From Toxorhynchites rutilus septentrionalis (Eukaryota > Arthropoda > Insecta > Diptera > Culicidae): 64,000 nt of DNA. The stretch spans positions 62,346,097-62,410,096 of the forward strand of contig NC_073746.1 in assembly GCF_029784135.1 (NCBI RefSeq), given 5' to 3'. Below, piece after piece: positions 29,843 to 42,351 of this stretch (its first letter is position 1; the number at the start of each line of letters is the position of its first letter). A model generated the notes under the pieces. It saw only the letters and a program-made list of their open reading frames with translations, was not told where the DNA came from and searched no databases. The position numbers and the translations under genes are program-made.

Positions 29843-30689
29843 TATATATATATATAGTTCACAAAAAAAACTTAATAATATAAATAATAAACTTAACAAT
29901 GTGTTTCAATGTGATGTTTTCAAATAAAAGTTATATTTTATAATTTGTCTTTGTGTGAAATCTTTCGAAACAGTCTCCAAGAGTTAGTCAAATGAAGTAT
30001 AATCAATACATAATTTTATTTTTATTATCCGTTGAATATGAGACACTTTTGCCATTGATGCAATAAATGTGTAATTAATGCCAGGGATGTGTATCCGAAA
30101 AGATCAGCACTTAACAATTTTAACAAACAAAGATTTTTATACATTAAATTATTCAGATGACATAATACACTTATGCAAATAATTATTCTGCTCTTTAAAA
30201 ACAACTACTTCAACATAATTTAAACCAGTAGTTAAACAAATAATGATTTCTACGTATCCGAAATGATCAGGACTTTTCACTTTAGATATACAAAGATTTT
30301 GTCGCTTGAGACACCTATGAGATTATTCAAATAACATGAGACATTTATGCAAACAGTAGTTCTGATACTTATGAACAATCTTTTCCATCACACTAAAGTG
30401 TTACAATGGCTAAATTCTGCTGTTATGATTTATGTCCCACATTCCTATGTATTCAACGCACTGTGCGTTGTCTTGTGTGTGTATGTGTGTGTGTGTGTCT
30501 ACTTTGTTTGATATTGAGTACCGTTATCTATTACTCATAGGATCACCGTATTAAATCGTGAACAGGTTCACTAAACATCAAGTTTCGTTTAGGAAAAGCA
30601 TAAACTGATACTTGGTTGAGTAAAATATAAGATTAGCATGGTTTCATGCTGTGGTGGCTGAGAGCAGACAAACGACCACAAAGAGTTAA

Positions 30690-31320
30690 CACAATAAAAT
30701 AATGTCAAAACGTCAGTACATCCATCCATCCAGGCTCGTCTCTTTCAATTCTGAAGATTCGTCAACAAAACCGCTTACCATTTCTTATTGTGATGTTATT
30801 TATCCAAACACATTACACCCAGTTTTTTTTACGCGAGGGATGCGTACCTCGTATAAAACCGCATCAATTTTAAAATCCGCGTAAAATAGCCAAGTCACCT
30901 GAAAATGCACGTGAGAATCGTGATAGGGTGCGGCACAAAATTCCGAAACAATATGTCCCGTCAAAGGCACTTATTTCCGTAATATTCTCTGAGGAAGCAT
31001 GAGGCTGAGATGAAAGCTGAGGAAGAGGTTAATGAGATTAACAGAAAAAACACGTAAAAACCCGCGTAAAGAAACCTGGGTGCTTATGCACTTATGCTCA
31101 CTAAAGCTAATCGAACAAAAATATAAAAATATTATTATTTTTATGCAAATATCAATTTCTTCTACATCCTTTAAAATAATGTCATCACGAAAACGTTATT
31201 TTTTTGACAACAAACACAATAACGGGCACCGCCAACCATTCCATCACGAAGACCACGAATACGGATATTTTAACTATGAAAAATCTACGTGAAGAAAACG
31301 AAATGTATTTTATAGAGGTT
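30690..31320. other. No gene seen
   Basis: Spacer between the piggyBac-like element and the 3' end of secreted gene 3. No supportable frames. Confidence 0.5.
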
Positions 31321-31324
31321 TCTA

Positions 31325-31330
31325 TTTATT
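31325..31330 (-). terminator. Polyadenylation signal of secreted gene 3
   Basis: AATAAA on the minus strand, about 65 bp past the stop codon at 31393. Confidence 0.65.
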
Positions 31331-31392
31331 CATTCATTTTCATATTTACATCTGTACAAATCTTTCGATTTACAAACACTTCATGGTATAAA

Positions 31393-31839
31393 CTATTCGG
31401 AAGACTCATTTGATTGTTGACCTTTAAGCTTTTCAATCCATGCTTCAATCTTTTCTCTGAGAATCTGTTCCAACTCTTCATTTCTGTTATCTGGATTCTT
31501 CACCAGTTCCTTGAAGTATTCAATAATCTTCCCAAAATCCAACTGTCGCAAAGATTTTCCCGCAACAGACAATGGCACTGGTTCTTCCGGGCCGGGGCCC
31601 TCGATTTCAGGGATATCGGGCAACCCTGGCAGACCAACATTGATGTCATTCAGGTGCGTCAATATAGCCACCAGCACGTTGATAATGTTGGTTTCAATGT
31701 TCGTCTTGATGTCCGCATCGACGTTGACTCCTACCACAACAATGTCCCCGACGTTGTTATCGCTGACCGAGATCGGACCACAGAGGGCACCTCCTGCCAG
31801 GAGGCACAACGCGGAAAGCGCAACGATTGTGAACTTCAT
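31393..31839 (-). CDS. Small secreted protein, DNNxGD family, gene 3
   Basis: 148 residues, one exon. I choose the ATG at 31839 because it opens a clean signal peptide (MKFTIVALSALCLLAGGALC) and lies ~50 bp below a TATA box. The open frame extends 39 codons further upstream, but that part crosses the TATA box and cannot be translated. The mature chain begins GPISVSDNNVGDIVVVGV and continues DADIKTNIETNIINVLVAIL, nearly the same as gene 2. The linker is rich in P and E, followed by a helix-prone stretch and the conserved end EQILREKIEAWIEKLKG plus a short acidic-polar tail. There are no mature cysteines. Secretion is the only inferred property. Function unknown. Confidence 0.88.
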   Translation of the reverse strand: MKFTIVALSALCLLAGGALCGPISVSDNNVGDIVVVGVNVDADIKTNIETNIINVLVAILTHLNDINVGLPGLPDIPEIEGPGPEEPVPLSVAGKSLRQLDFGKIIEYFKELVKNPDNRNEELEQILREKIEAWIEKLKGQQSNESSE

Positions 31840-31888
31840 CCTGATTGTATGCACACCTCGGTTTGACTGCAACCCCGTGAACCACTGG

Positions 31889-31933
31889 TATATAAAGTAA
31901 GAAAATAAAACTGATAACGGCCAATAGCTTATC
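31889..31933 (-). promoter_or_regulatory. Promoter of secreted gene 3: paired GATA module and TATA box
   Basis: On the minus strand GATAAGC, seven bases, CGTTATCAG (31933-31911), then 14 bp to TTTATATA (31896-31889). Order and spacing match the other two family members. Confidence 0.75.
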
Positions 31934-31959
31934 ATAACATGAAAGTTTGTGGGCAACGA

Positions 31960-33420
31960 TTTACACCTGTATCGAATCGCATGTTAAAATGAATCATTTA
32001 CAATGTATTATACTGGGAGATAAGATTTTTGATTGTGCAAATTATGTCACATCCAGGATGATTCACGAGTGTGATGAAATTCATGCATCATTGTAGATGT
32101 CGTAAATACGAAAACAATTCGAAAACAAACAATTTACAATGACACGTTGACCGAGACCGACCGAGAAAATGGAATTTCCGTCTCACCTATGTCGGTCTCT
32201 GCGGGTCAATAGTGGGCCATTCAAAAAACTATTTGGTACTTTTTTACTTCGGTTCCTGACGCTCTTCAATCGGAAAGTCTTAGTCTATGGATACCAAACA
32301 GTAGCACTTTTCGTTATTCGTTCGTCATTGAAAACGTTCAACGGACTGTTTCCAATACAGCCTACATCATTGATGACAGCGGAAGTGAAATTTAAATTCT
32401 AATTAATATTTTGTGCATATTTTTCGTGTTCGTTTGCTTCGCATTCGGGAAATTTTAATTAGCGTCGGCTCGTATCAATCCAGGAAGATATATTGGTATA
32501 AATATGTATAGAACCATGATAATGTATATATCCTGATAAAATACGTTCAATCCAAATCATTATTAGAAATTCTGCACATTCCTGCGAAAGATCACGAGAC
32601 TAAATCAAATCATTTCAGAAACCAAAACAAACCGAATCCAGGTCGTTGGCTTCCCACAAACCGGTCTCATCGGATTAGTCTCCGAAAAATCATAAAACGC
32701 TTGCAATCCACAGCTTGTTTTCGGGACTCAGGCGAGTTATTCAAACTATAAATAGACACTCGATGTGGCAATTCGGGGGGGGAGGAAACCACCAAAACTC
32801 GATTTAAGTTTCGACTTGTTCCGAAAACCACGGCCAGTGCATATTTCTGAGAAAGCCATTAAGAGTGGCACACCCCGAACTGGTTCAGCATCAAAGTTCT
32901 TTCGACGTGAGGCTCGGCTGAATCTTCCACCCACTAGAGTTGGTGTTTATGGGATGAGTAACGTCAAATTCCCGGGATGTTATTTGCCCTAAAATCGAAT
33001 CGACAAGATTATACTTTTGGTGAGGCTAGTAGCTATTTTCGTTTCTAATAATTTTCTCGCAAAAAGGTTGTTTTGCTATTGAGAGTAAAAATTTACTCTT
33101 CCGATACCACAACAAATATATTTTTTAAATCAATTACTGATCCAATATTCGTTCTCCAAGAAATGATACAACAGAACTTTTAATTGAATGTGAATTTATG
33201 TGAATTTATGACAGTAATTTGTAAGGTTAACGTAATACGTAGTACTATCACGAACAGATTGCATCCTTTTTCACTAAAAATTCCTCAACTCTAAGTCGAC
33301 AGACCAGATGTGAATGTATATTTTTTCATATTGTTTCCAAAACCTCCAAACATGAAAAGTACATAAGGCTTGCATGGTAGCACTCGACAGTCTCCTTTCT
33401 ATGTCAAAGAGCTTTTTCAT
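31960..33420. other. No gene seen
   Basis: AT-rich sequence. Short frames at 32169, 32746 and 32765 have no domain character. Confidence 0.5.
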
Positions 33421-33439
33421 TAATTCAGGTTTTAATTAT

Positions 33440-34000
33440 ACACTGCGTTTCACAACTATAGAACCACTCATTTTTTCTGAGTTCTCAGAGATATGTAAGA
33501 AGTTGGTTGAATTGAAGTATATAGTATATGATGCAACAACTATCTTCATTAAAAAGACTGGCCATTTGAACTTTATTGTTGTGTGCAGGCGCGAAACATT
33601 CAAAAAACAAAAATTCCAGTGTTTCATAACTATAGAACCAAATGGGAAAACTCTCACTCCTTTGCAAAATTAATGTCAATTTCACATGAATTACAATAAG
33701 TTTCTAATTCATGGGTCATCTTTAGTTCTCAATCAGTTCAAATAACCCATTCGGGGTGGTTTTTACCAAGCTGCACCATGTTGTAGTGTGTATCTCGTTC
33801 TACGCAGAGGATATTGCTCGTTTAAGCTCTTCGAATCACTCATACTGCTTGTAAGCTGCATCTACTATTCGTAAGACCACTCCTCATATGTTTTTGACAG
33901 GGTTTTGATCTGGTAAACAAACTGACCAGTCCAGAATCTGAAGTCCCTATCCAATAAACCATGCCATCACTTTCCGGATTTTATGAATTGATGCCAAATT
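33440..34000 (-). pseudogene. Tc1 transposase C-terminal relic with one element end
   Basis: On the minus strand from 33960 to 33740 broken frames read LQILDWSVCLPDQNPVKN, then FEELKRAISSA, then TPNGLFELIEN. This is the SPDLNPIENLWG-type region and C-terminal helix of Tc1 transposases, with the third catalytic residue region decayed. At 33440-33520 a likely element end starts CACTGCGTTTCACAACTATA, and part of it recurs at 33627-33650. The other end was not found. Confidence 0.6.
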
Positions 34001-34059
34001 ATCCAATTATCACATTGTTTTTGATGCCTCATCAGTGTGACGTCAATGAACTTTCAAAT

Positions 34060-35175
34060 TCATTTAATGTGGATGTCAAAAAATGTCTTGTTTATTTATT
34101 TAGGGTATATGGATTCGGATTCTGAATGAAAGTTGCAGCATACGTCATCCATAAACGAAATTAGAAATCGATCATTTCGATGACGGATAGCAACTTAGAT
34201 TCCAGATATGTTGCTAATGTTAATTTTAATGTTTTAAATTTCGATTCTAGATTCAAAACTCCGCCTGCGAAAAATGTATAGAATGTGTAGAAATGTATAG
34301 AATGTGTAGAAATGTGGATTGAAGTCAGTTGAATGAAGAGGAAGATTTGTACTCATTAGTGGCGTCAGTTAGAATAACGACTGACTGGACTAGTTCTTCA
34401 GTTATCCTCGCTAGTCAACGCTAGTCAATTCATTTTTTTGTTGACGGCGACTGCCGAAACAGTTCTAGTCGATGCGAAGCTACTGAGAGTAGAGTCGGTC
34501 TTCATTTTTCACCTTCGAAGATTTCGGGCCCTGGTAGTATGTCTGAAAAAGAACTTGAAACTATTTAGAACCAGAACAGATTCTATATAATCTCATCACA
34601 TACCTCAGTGAATTCTGATTCTTAGCTATCCTTCTGGTGACCTTCAATTCGGAATCATAATTTTGTATCAATCTCGAAAGCGTAATCTCTATCAGATTAG
34701 AGGGCAAGTTTACTTAAACTCTTCATTATAATATAGACAATTTTATACATAATAATATGAACAATTTCAGACATAATTTTCGTAAAAGATTTTGTTTTTA
34801 TTGCTGCATCATAGACATTTAGATTTTCACCGAGTCAACGCGAATACCATTTCTATTTAACGTTCTACTACGACAGCCTGTAGTGGTCTCTGACACATTT
34901 TCAATTGTACCGAGCTTCCAACACATTACGGTAAATAACATAAAGCACATAAAGCATTTGATCGCATTTTTTATCATTTAATTGTGAAATGTTGCTATTA
35001 TATATACTGCCATTCAAGAGCCAAACCGATATAGTGGCTGTCAGATTTTCGTCAAAACTGGTAATGTTGTTCTTTATTTCAAAACATGAGACCCGTATTT
35101 TTATTTTTTTATTAGGGTGCCCTTTTTCATTTGAGGGTGGTTCGAATTTTTTTTTCACTTTTTCCCAACAATGAC
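34060..35175. other. No gene seen
   Basis: Unassigned. A short duplication ATGTATAGAATGTGTAGAA near 34276-34312 and repeated CTAGTC motifs at 34390-34430 are the only visible structure. Confidence 0.45.
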
Positions 35176-35179
35176 TTTT

Positions 35180-35480
35180 TTCAAAAATTCATAACTTTTG
35201 AACCACTGATCTGATTTAGATGATCGACATATTGAAGCCAATGAGCTAGTCTTTTATTAAAAATATTGAACTCACAAAAAATGGTTTTTATTCTCGTAAT
35301 TATTGATTGTAGTCGTTTTTTATTGTTTTCATGGATTTAGACTAGAGGGCTATATTTTTTATGTTTTTCTTGAGAAAAAGCGGACTATCCTAAAATGGAA
35401 ATGGGCACCATATAAAAAAAAATACGGGTCGAATGTTTTGCGATGAAGAACAAAATTACCACTTTTGACGAAAAATCTGA
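35180..35480 (+). repeat. Dispersed repeat family C, copy 2
   Basis: Shares ATATGTCGATCATCT-type sequence (inverted sense changes aside), CCTAAAATGGAAATGGGC and CTGAGAACCAGTATATCGG with 52560-52790. Confidence 0.5.
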
Positions 35481-36182
35481 GAACCAGTATATCGGTGTGG
35501 CATGGAATGCCAACTGAAACATGGCAGAGAGCGAATAGTTTCCGGATATGGAGATCTATTACACTATTTTCCCCAAGTTGTTGAAAAATAAACAGCTAAC
35601 ATACTCATATGCGTTCCTCATCGGAAGACATTTCATCCGGAGACGAGTCAGCTAACTCTACAAAGTCATTCCCTCCCAACCTTTAGAAAAATCGCAAACC
35701 ACTCCTCTCCCATAAGGATCTCACCTTATCTTTAATCTCATCTTCACTCTCTATTGTCTTCGCAACCACTCAACCAACGTCTTTGAGTAATTCCAAATGA
35801 AATCGTCCTGAAAATGCAGATTTTAAAAACATGTATTTTCGATTCGAATGAAAGTTTGTACTCCGTTTGGGTTGGAGGAAATATGAGTTTTCCACAGCAA
35901 ATGGGAATTTGTTTACTCGAGTGTAACTTTTGAAAAGGGCGTATCGATTTTAGTAAGATAAATCGTTGATAATTTATATCCCAAAAAGTCGTACCGATTG
36001 AAACTTGAAAGGTTAAACCAAACTAATTGCAAGTTGTCGTGCGCACGCAAACCAAATTTACCAGCATTTTATAATAGCATCTACATTCCCTCTCAAGTAT
36101 TTTAAATTTGGGGTGTATTAACCGAAGCAGGTCTGACGAGCGCATATCTTACGAGTAAAGGTTTCTTCTTGGATGGCACTAA

Positions 36183-36730
36183 CGAGCAGCGAGCATTCTC
36201 TTCAGGTCTGCGAACAGGAAATAATCGCTGGGGGCCAGTTCTGGAGAATACGGTGAATGCGGAAGCAATTCGAAGCCCAATTCATGCAATTTTTCCATAG
36301 TTTTCATTGATTTGTGATTTTTTCTTTTTTTTACAATCACAATAGTTGCTTCACTCTCAATGCTGTAACTTAGGAACCAATCGACCGATTGCTATCAATT
36401 TTTGACACGTATCCATTAAAATATGGTGCTTTGACAGTCAAGTAGATTTTTTCAAGAGACGCCATCTAGACGTCAACCTTATGAACTTTTCAGCCGAACT
36501 GTTAGTACTTGGTTGAGATTTCTATACCGAATAACACGCCTTGAATGTACTCTGGAGTGGCAAGCTCCTGAAAACGCGTGACCACAGTGCAAGTCGGAAT
36601 TTTCTTTGACGAAAAATCCCCCGGCCTGAACGGGAATCGAACCCGAACCCCCGGCATGATAGTGTGGGACGATAACTACTCGGCCACGGGAGCACTAAAC
36701 TGTTAGCCCTGTTGGTCTACTAAAAAAACT
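36183..36730 (-). pseudogene. Mariner element relic, split by a SINE
   Basis: At 36300-36183 the minus strand reads MEKLHELGFELLPHSPYSPE, then LAPSDYFLFADLKRMLA, which is the region around the third catalytic aspartate (APSD) of mariner transposases of the cecropia/mori type. Just before it, 36310-36490 resembles the untranslated 5' end of such an element (GGCGTCTCTTGAAAAAATCT and GGTCGATTGGTTCC). The middle of the gene, with the other two catalytic aspartates, is missing. A SINE interrupts the 5' end at 36506-36697. Confidence 0.7.
36506..36697 (-). mobile_element. tRNA-derived SINE, second family
   Basis: 192 bp flanked by AACTGTTAG (36497-36505 and 36698-36706). On the minus strand the head reads GTGGCCGAGTAGTTATC (A box) and GGGTTCGATTCCCG (B box). 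The body follows with GTCAAAGAAAATTCCGACTT. It differs in head sequence from the SINEs at 18145 and 48040. Confidence 0.85.
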
Positions 36731-36739
36731 TTCGAAGAC

Positions 36740-38195
36740 TGTCAAGATCTTGAACTGAAGCTGAAGCTTGAAGGAGAAAAAAACGAACTTACACCGTCAG
36801 ACAGGCCGTTTCACGTCACTTGTGCTGGTTACGTCATCTCCGACAACGTGGCAGTAACGAAGTTTAGGGTACTTGTGCGCCTGTTTATCCGCAAGCTCAT
36901 GACAAATGTGATTTAAATTAATTAATTAAATTAAAAATCCTGATAAACAAGTTAGTGAACCATTGCTGCTTTTCGCGCTAACAAAAAGTGCTGTTCCACT
37001 TGCGGAGAGCAAATGTGAGCGAACCTTGCAAAAGATAAAATACTTTAGTGTCCGTATTGCGGGGAAACACCACACAACCTCTCTGTATGTAAAACTTATA
37101 AAAATAGTACGGATAAATTGAAGCGCTTTTCGCCACTGGCCCAAGTGAGTCGGAGCATTATTCGCATTTTCTCCTGGCTCATGTCCGAAACGCGCTACTC
37201 TTTCGTATTAATCTTGCCGGCAGCAATATCTGCGTTAATGGCCAAGGTTACCACGACATTAAGCCTGTTGTTTTCTCCAAATCTCATTATTTTCCTCCTC
37301 TTTCTGATAAAAATATATGACACCCTATTAACTTTGAGCCGTCCGCGAGTAATCAGTTACCTATTAACTATAGAATATGTGAAAATGTAAATACATAGTA
37401 GAATTTAAAAGTCACAGGAAGGTTGTGTCAGAATCACGACCGCATAGTTGACGTAGGATTCCGTTTGGCTATCTCTTGATTTTGAATATGTTTGAACATC
37501 GTTAAACTCATTGATGACGATTCGGTGGCTCTGAAAAGGGCAATTTTGTTTGGTTGTTGGGTATTGTTTGATCACCAGTGTTTACAGAGTGATGATAACA
37601 GAAGTATGGTAAACAGTCGTAGGATGGTGCGTATAAGATAGAATATGCCGAAATGGAATGAGATATGTTGAAAACCGCCGTCTGCGACCCTAGACGAGAT
37701 GCCTCCTGTGTTATGTATGGATGAAATAAAAAAAAACACCAATATAAAATAGGATAATTATCAATACCGAACACAATTATCAATATTTCTCATCGGTAAA
37801 ACCATGTTACTTTAATATAGAGAAAACATATTTGAAATGGAAAAGGTAATATTGTTTTAAAATGTTTACTTTCTGAATATTTATTAAACCCAATGCAAAT
37901 TTCAATTGCACTAACAACACCTAATACAATATGTAGAGCATATGGGAAATCACTTTTTCGAATATTTCTTCACTTTCCCAATTTTTTCTCGTCGCATGAA
38001 CTTTCCTTGGGTGAAACTGAGCACAACAAAACAGACAGCTTAACCAAACGTACCGTTTTCGAGCGGAAACAAACCTTGGTTTTCATTTATGAAAATTGAA
38101 ATAAATCGTTTCATATATCGAGTCATTTTTAACACAACTGCTACCATATACAATTTTACAACCAAACAAGCAAACAACATTAGTTCCAAATTTAA
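36740..38195. other. No gene; short LINE 3' fragment at 37330-37370
   Basis: GAGCCGTCCGCGAGTAATCA and the following bases match the LINE 3' region at 25390-25420. Nothing else is supported. Confidence 0.45.
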
Positions 38196-38199
38196 ATTT

Positions 38200-38370
38200 T
38201 TGCACATATTTGCAATGCCGATTTCTCTCGGACACCTTGGTTTTGATGTCTCTGTTAGGGAGCACATTTCGTGGGAATAAAAGCTCCCCCTACTTTCATG
38301 TATTGCAATGACGATTTCCCCCAAGCAGCTTGGTTTAGATGTCTCTGTTAGGGAACCGCCGCATGTATCG
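38200..38370 (-). repeat. ~95-bp minisatellite, two monomers, inverted
   Basis: On the minus strand it reads TTCCCTAACAGAGAC twice about 115 bp apart, with AAATCGTCATTGCAA / AAATCGGCATTGCAA. Related to 12906-13500. Confidence 0.7.
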
Positions 38371-38454
38371 TCAATTTCGGCCACTTAGAAGCGGAGATTT
38401 CCGTTAGGATAGGGGTTGAGATTTTTCAATTGTTCGATTTTATTTTTCGTGTCC

Positions 38455-38970
38455 CCTAAAACATTCGCATGAGAAATTTGGCTCCATTTGCTTGATTAGT
38501 TTTCGAATTATGCAAAAGTTTGTGTTTCATTTGTATGGCAGCTCCCCGTTAGAGAGAAGGTGGAGTGTCTAACTATTGTAAAAACATTTATTGTACCCTA
38601 AAACCTTCACATGCCCAATTTGGTTTCATTTTCTTGATTAATTCTTGAGTAATGCTGAAATTTGAGTTTCATTTGTATGGCAGCCCCCCCTTAGAGAGGG
38701 GGTGGAGAGTCTAACCATCATAGAAACATTTATTGTATCCTAAAACCTCAATATGCCTAATTTTGTTCCATTTGCTTGATTAATTCTCGAGTAATGCAGA
38801 AATTTGTGTTTCATTTGTATGGCAGCCCCCCCTTAGAGAGGGGGGAGGAGTATCTAGCCACCGTAAAAACATTTATTGTACCCTAAAACCTCCAGATGCC
38901 AAATTTGGTTTTATTTGCTTGATTAGTTCTCGAGTAATGCAGAACTTTGTGTTTCATTTGTAGTTATATC
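38455..38970 (+). repeat. ~142-bp satellite array, copy 2
   Basis: TTTGTGTTTCATTTGTATGG-type phrases start near 38517, 38661, 38802 and 38947, spacing 144, 141 and 145 bp. Same monomer as at 16798-17811. Confidence 0.8.
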
Positions 38971-38974
38971 ATCA

Positions 38975-40715
38975 GGGCATTAAGCATTTCAAGTTATTTT
39001 CAAAGAGTGACCGAAATATGAAGCTGTTCGAGATATGATTCAGAACGGAACCACATGAATTTCACTTAAATTATTATGATGTCATCTGTTATAAAAATCG
39101 CATTAAATAAATCGTAAGTAAGAAAAAGGTTCATCCTTCTATCCTTCTCTGTAACTCACTGTTCTTATGAATCACTTTATTCTCGTCTGTGTGATCCACT
39201 CCTCTGAATAATGTTTTGTGCTTAGTTACGTTTTTCGCTTAACTTCAAAACTATTGAAAACAAATTGTGCTCGAAGTAAACGGGATGCGAATCAACGCTC
39301 GCAAACATTAACGAGAAAAATATGATCACGTGCGTTCAAGGCGAAATTAATCAAAAATGCATTTAGCCACAATGAAACCGTATTTTTTTCTTCAGCGGCG
39401 GTTCCTTTAGAAATGAACGGATATAAAACTTTTAATTTCTCGCATTTATCGGCATTTCTAAAGTTCTAAAGTGCTTCCAGGCAATGATATCTCATTAGTT
39501 TGAACATTTCAGTCCATTCGCTGATTCGTTCGTTAGAAGCTTACACAGCATCTCCCGATTTTGGGTTTCTTTAAATCGTTAATTAGCATGGATCTTCAAA
39601 TAACAATTTGATGCTGGATTATTCGATAGATATATCTATTTTTTTCGTTACTGAATAGGAAATCCAACAAAAGAGTGTATCAATTACGCGCAGTGACTTG
39701 ATATATTCTGTAAATGAATGGTTGATTTCCATAGTCGGATAAAAGGCGTATATCAATGGTATGGTGATTGAACATAACCAGGAAACTAGAGATAATTGTT
39801 TTGCTTTTTTCGCAGATAAGCGTAAACCATGATCAGCCATAATCGAGCTGCTGAAAGGATCTCCTTCAGAGAATCGGATCGAGTTTGGCACCTCGTCGAA
39901 ATCCGATCTACCTTCAATTCACCTTCTGACCTACTTGCGATCAAGCCTGAAACGTGATTACTCTTGACCGAGAAAATATACCATGTAAAACGCGAATGCC
40001 ACCGCATTGTAACCCCAAAGTAATCTTACTTTTTCGGTTGATTTGTTTGTTTTTAATTCCAGCAGCTACAGGTCACGAAACATCATCAGTCCATTTCTCA
40101 TTATCGGTCACCACAATAGCTCCAGCTCTCGGTGGCATTGAACATCGGTTACTGTAGTTGATTTACACTTCTCACGTGTTGCCATGTTCACCAAATCCAA
40201 CGCTTGGTGGTTTGCGATAATTTCGGATATGGCCATCGAACGCAGTTTGAGCTTTTTTTTCCTTCCCTCCAATCTGTTGTCCAACTGGGCGGTTTCTGTT
40301 GTGTCATGGCATATGGCATGAACTTTAATTCAATATAACGTGCTGATCAATACTATCAATTCTTTGTTGTTTATACCCCACTTTCTTCAACGATTTTTTT
40401 TTGTTTAGTCTTTAGCCATACAATTAGCGACAATGTAATTATTCAATATAATCAAAAATACAACTAAGAATATGGCTCCTTAAAAAATATGTAACTGTGC
40501 CCGTAAAAATAAACGACTATAAAAAAGGGGAGTTGATGCGTAACCGCGAGGACAAATGTACACTGTCAACGTTTGGTGAGAACATTTTTACTTAGGAACC
40601 AAATTACTCTCTATCAGTTTAGCAGACCCGAACGCCGTAACAAATTGTAAAAATTTGATGATTTTTTTATTTATTTCATTTATTCACTCGAAACACGTAC
40701 TACTGTCTCCACATA
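38975..40715. other. No gene seen
   Basis: AT-rich. An acceptor-like TTTTTAATTCCAG at 40053-40065 precedes a short open stretch, but no donor or protein similarity supports an exon. Confidence 0.45.
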
Positions 40716-40719
40716 AATA

Positions 40720-41172
40720 AAAATGGATCTCCTAATATGTTGGTGAGCGCAAAACCCGCTAAAGGAATTGTCAAATTTGAGCCAGTTTTATTTTGTTGTA
40801 TTCGTGTCTGACCGTGAATCAATGTTACGGAGAAAAAATAGGAATGAAAAATGGAGATTTTTCGGAAAACTCTGGAGGAACGTCAGAAAATTCGGAAAAT
40901 TTAATTCCCATATGTTCTGCAACTACATCGTGATAAGCGTTGTTAGTCCATCGCAAACATTGGATAGCAAAATTGATCTTTGTTCGAAAGTGAAAATGGA
41001 TTTTCAGGTGAAATAACGCCATCCTATATTTTCTATGTAGGTATATAAACCAAAATGGATCGCCGAGTGTGTTGGTAAGCACAAAACCCGAGAAAGAAAT
41101 CGTTCAATTTCAGCCACCTTTATTTTGTTGTATTCGTATCTGCTTGTAGATCAATGTTATAGTAAAAAAATC
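40720..41172 (+). repeat. Direct repeat, two ~125-bp copies
   Basis: The copies start AAAATGGATC(T/G)CC near 40721 and 41052. Both contain TTTATTTTGTTGTATTCGT and ATCAATGTTA. They are about 80% alike and separated by ~200 bp. The mariner at 41194 follows the second copy. Confidence 0.65.
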
Positions 41173-41193
41173 ACTGATCGTCATAATACATTA

Positions 41194-42007
41194 GGGTGGG
41201 AAAAAGTTATCCATTATTTTCTCGATAGCTGGCTTTAGTGATCGTGTAATATCGATCATACAATTTCAAGTATAGGCTCGTTGTAAAGATGACATTTCAC
41301 ACAAAAAAAATGTTTTGCTGTTTATTGTTTGCTCCATTCAGTTGTGGGTTACAGAGTGTTAACAATGAAGGTCAACAATGAGAAAATTATGTACATTTTA
41401 CACTTTTTCTTTTGTAAATGCGAAAATGCAAGCTAGATCGCTGAAACCGTGAATGATGTTTATGTTGCCGATTCTACAAAGATACGTGCAACTTAATTAA
41501 TTTTCCAAAAAATATTATTTTAAAAAAAAATTAAAAAAAAATATTTTTTTTTATTTTTTTTCTAATTTTTATCTTAGTGCACTAAATTAACATCTCTACT
41601 GTTAACAAATGGATCGTTTGAAGCTTGTAATTGAACAGAAACGTTCAAGATTGGCCAACAGAAGTTTTTTGTTCCATCAGAACAACGCAAGGCCAATATC
41701 CCAATCAAGCTTTTCCGAGAGCTTGATTGGGATATTTTAATACATCCACCATATAGTCCGAACCTTGCACCAAGCGATTACCACCTTTTCCTCGCATTAC
41801 AAAAATTCCTGAGTGATAAGAAATTGGGATGAAAAGAAGTTTGTAAAAATTTATTGCTAAAGTTTTTGCCAATAAAGAACAAGACCTCTGTGATAGAGAC
41901 ATTATGAATCTATCTTTAGAATGGCAACAAATTCTACAAAAATATAAATTTCATAACAATAGTTTTGAATTTCACCCAAAAAATAATGGATTACTTTTTC
42001 CCCAACC
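41194..42007 (+). mobile_element. Mariner element, internally deleted
   Basis: 814 bp flanked by TA (41192-41193 and 42008-42009). Ends are GGGTGGGAAAAAGTTATCC and the complement of GGTTGGGGAAAAAGTAATCC. The start region (MKVNNEKIMYIL-like) and the later part (FHQNNARP, then a decayed SPDLAPSD region and FANKEQDLCDRDIM) of a transposase are visible in changing frames. The part around the first catalytic aspartate is missing. The same family starts at 62782. Confidence 0.8.
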
Positions 42008-42046
42008 TAATATAATCATTATAAGACACAATTTTCGTATATTTTT

Positions 42047-42240
42047 GACGTAGGACTACGTCTTACATTAAGAGTGCCAAATCAGAAAACATGTCACGTT
42101 TTTATGAATTAAAATAACGTTGATAACTATTTTCGCTGCGAACGGATTTTCACGATTTGCGTACCAATCGAATATGAAATTTTCTAAGATTTGTTCGATA
42201 TGATATACATTACAATCCCATACTCTGTATATGGTTTAAA
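42047..42240 (+). repeat. Dispersed repeat family B, copy 2
   Basis: Starts with GACGTAGGACTACGTC (42047-42062), then TTACATTAAGAGTGCCAAAT and GCTGCGAACGGATTTTCAC. Confidence 0.65.
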
Positions 42241-42351
42241 TTTATGAAAATCGGAAGCATTCCAATTACCCACACAGATAAAAAAAAAAAGATGAATGCA
42301 AGCCGGGGATACAGAAAAAAAAAAAGATCAGGGGCTCTCCATGGTTATAAC

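Noticed and set aside
31840..31956. N-terminal extension of secreted gene 3
   Set aside because: The extension crosses the TATA box and the expected transcription start, and the signal peptide starts at the ATG at 31839.
36620..36697. tRNA gene
   Set aside because: A and B boxes are good, but arms do not pair as a tRNA and the sequence continues into a SINE body with target duplication.
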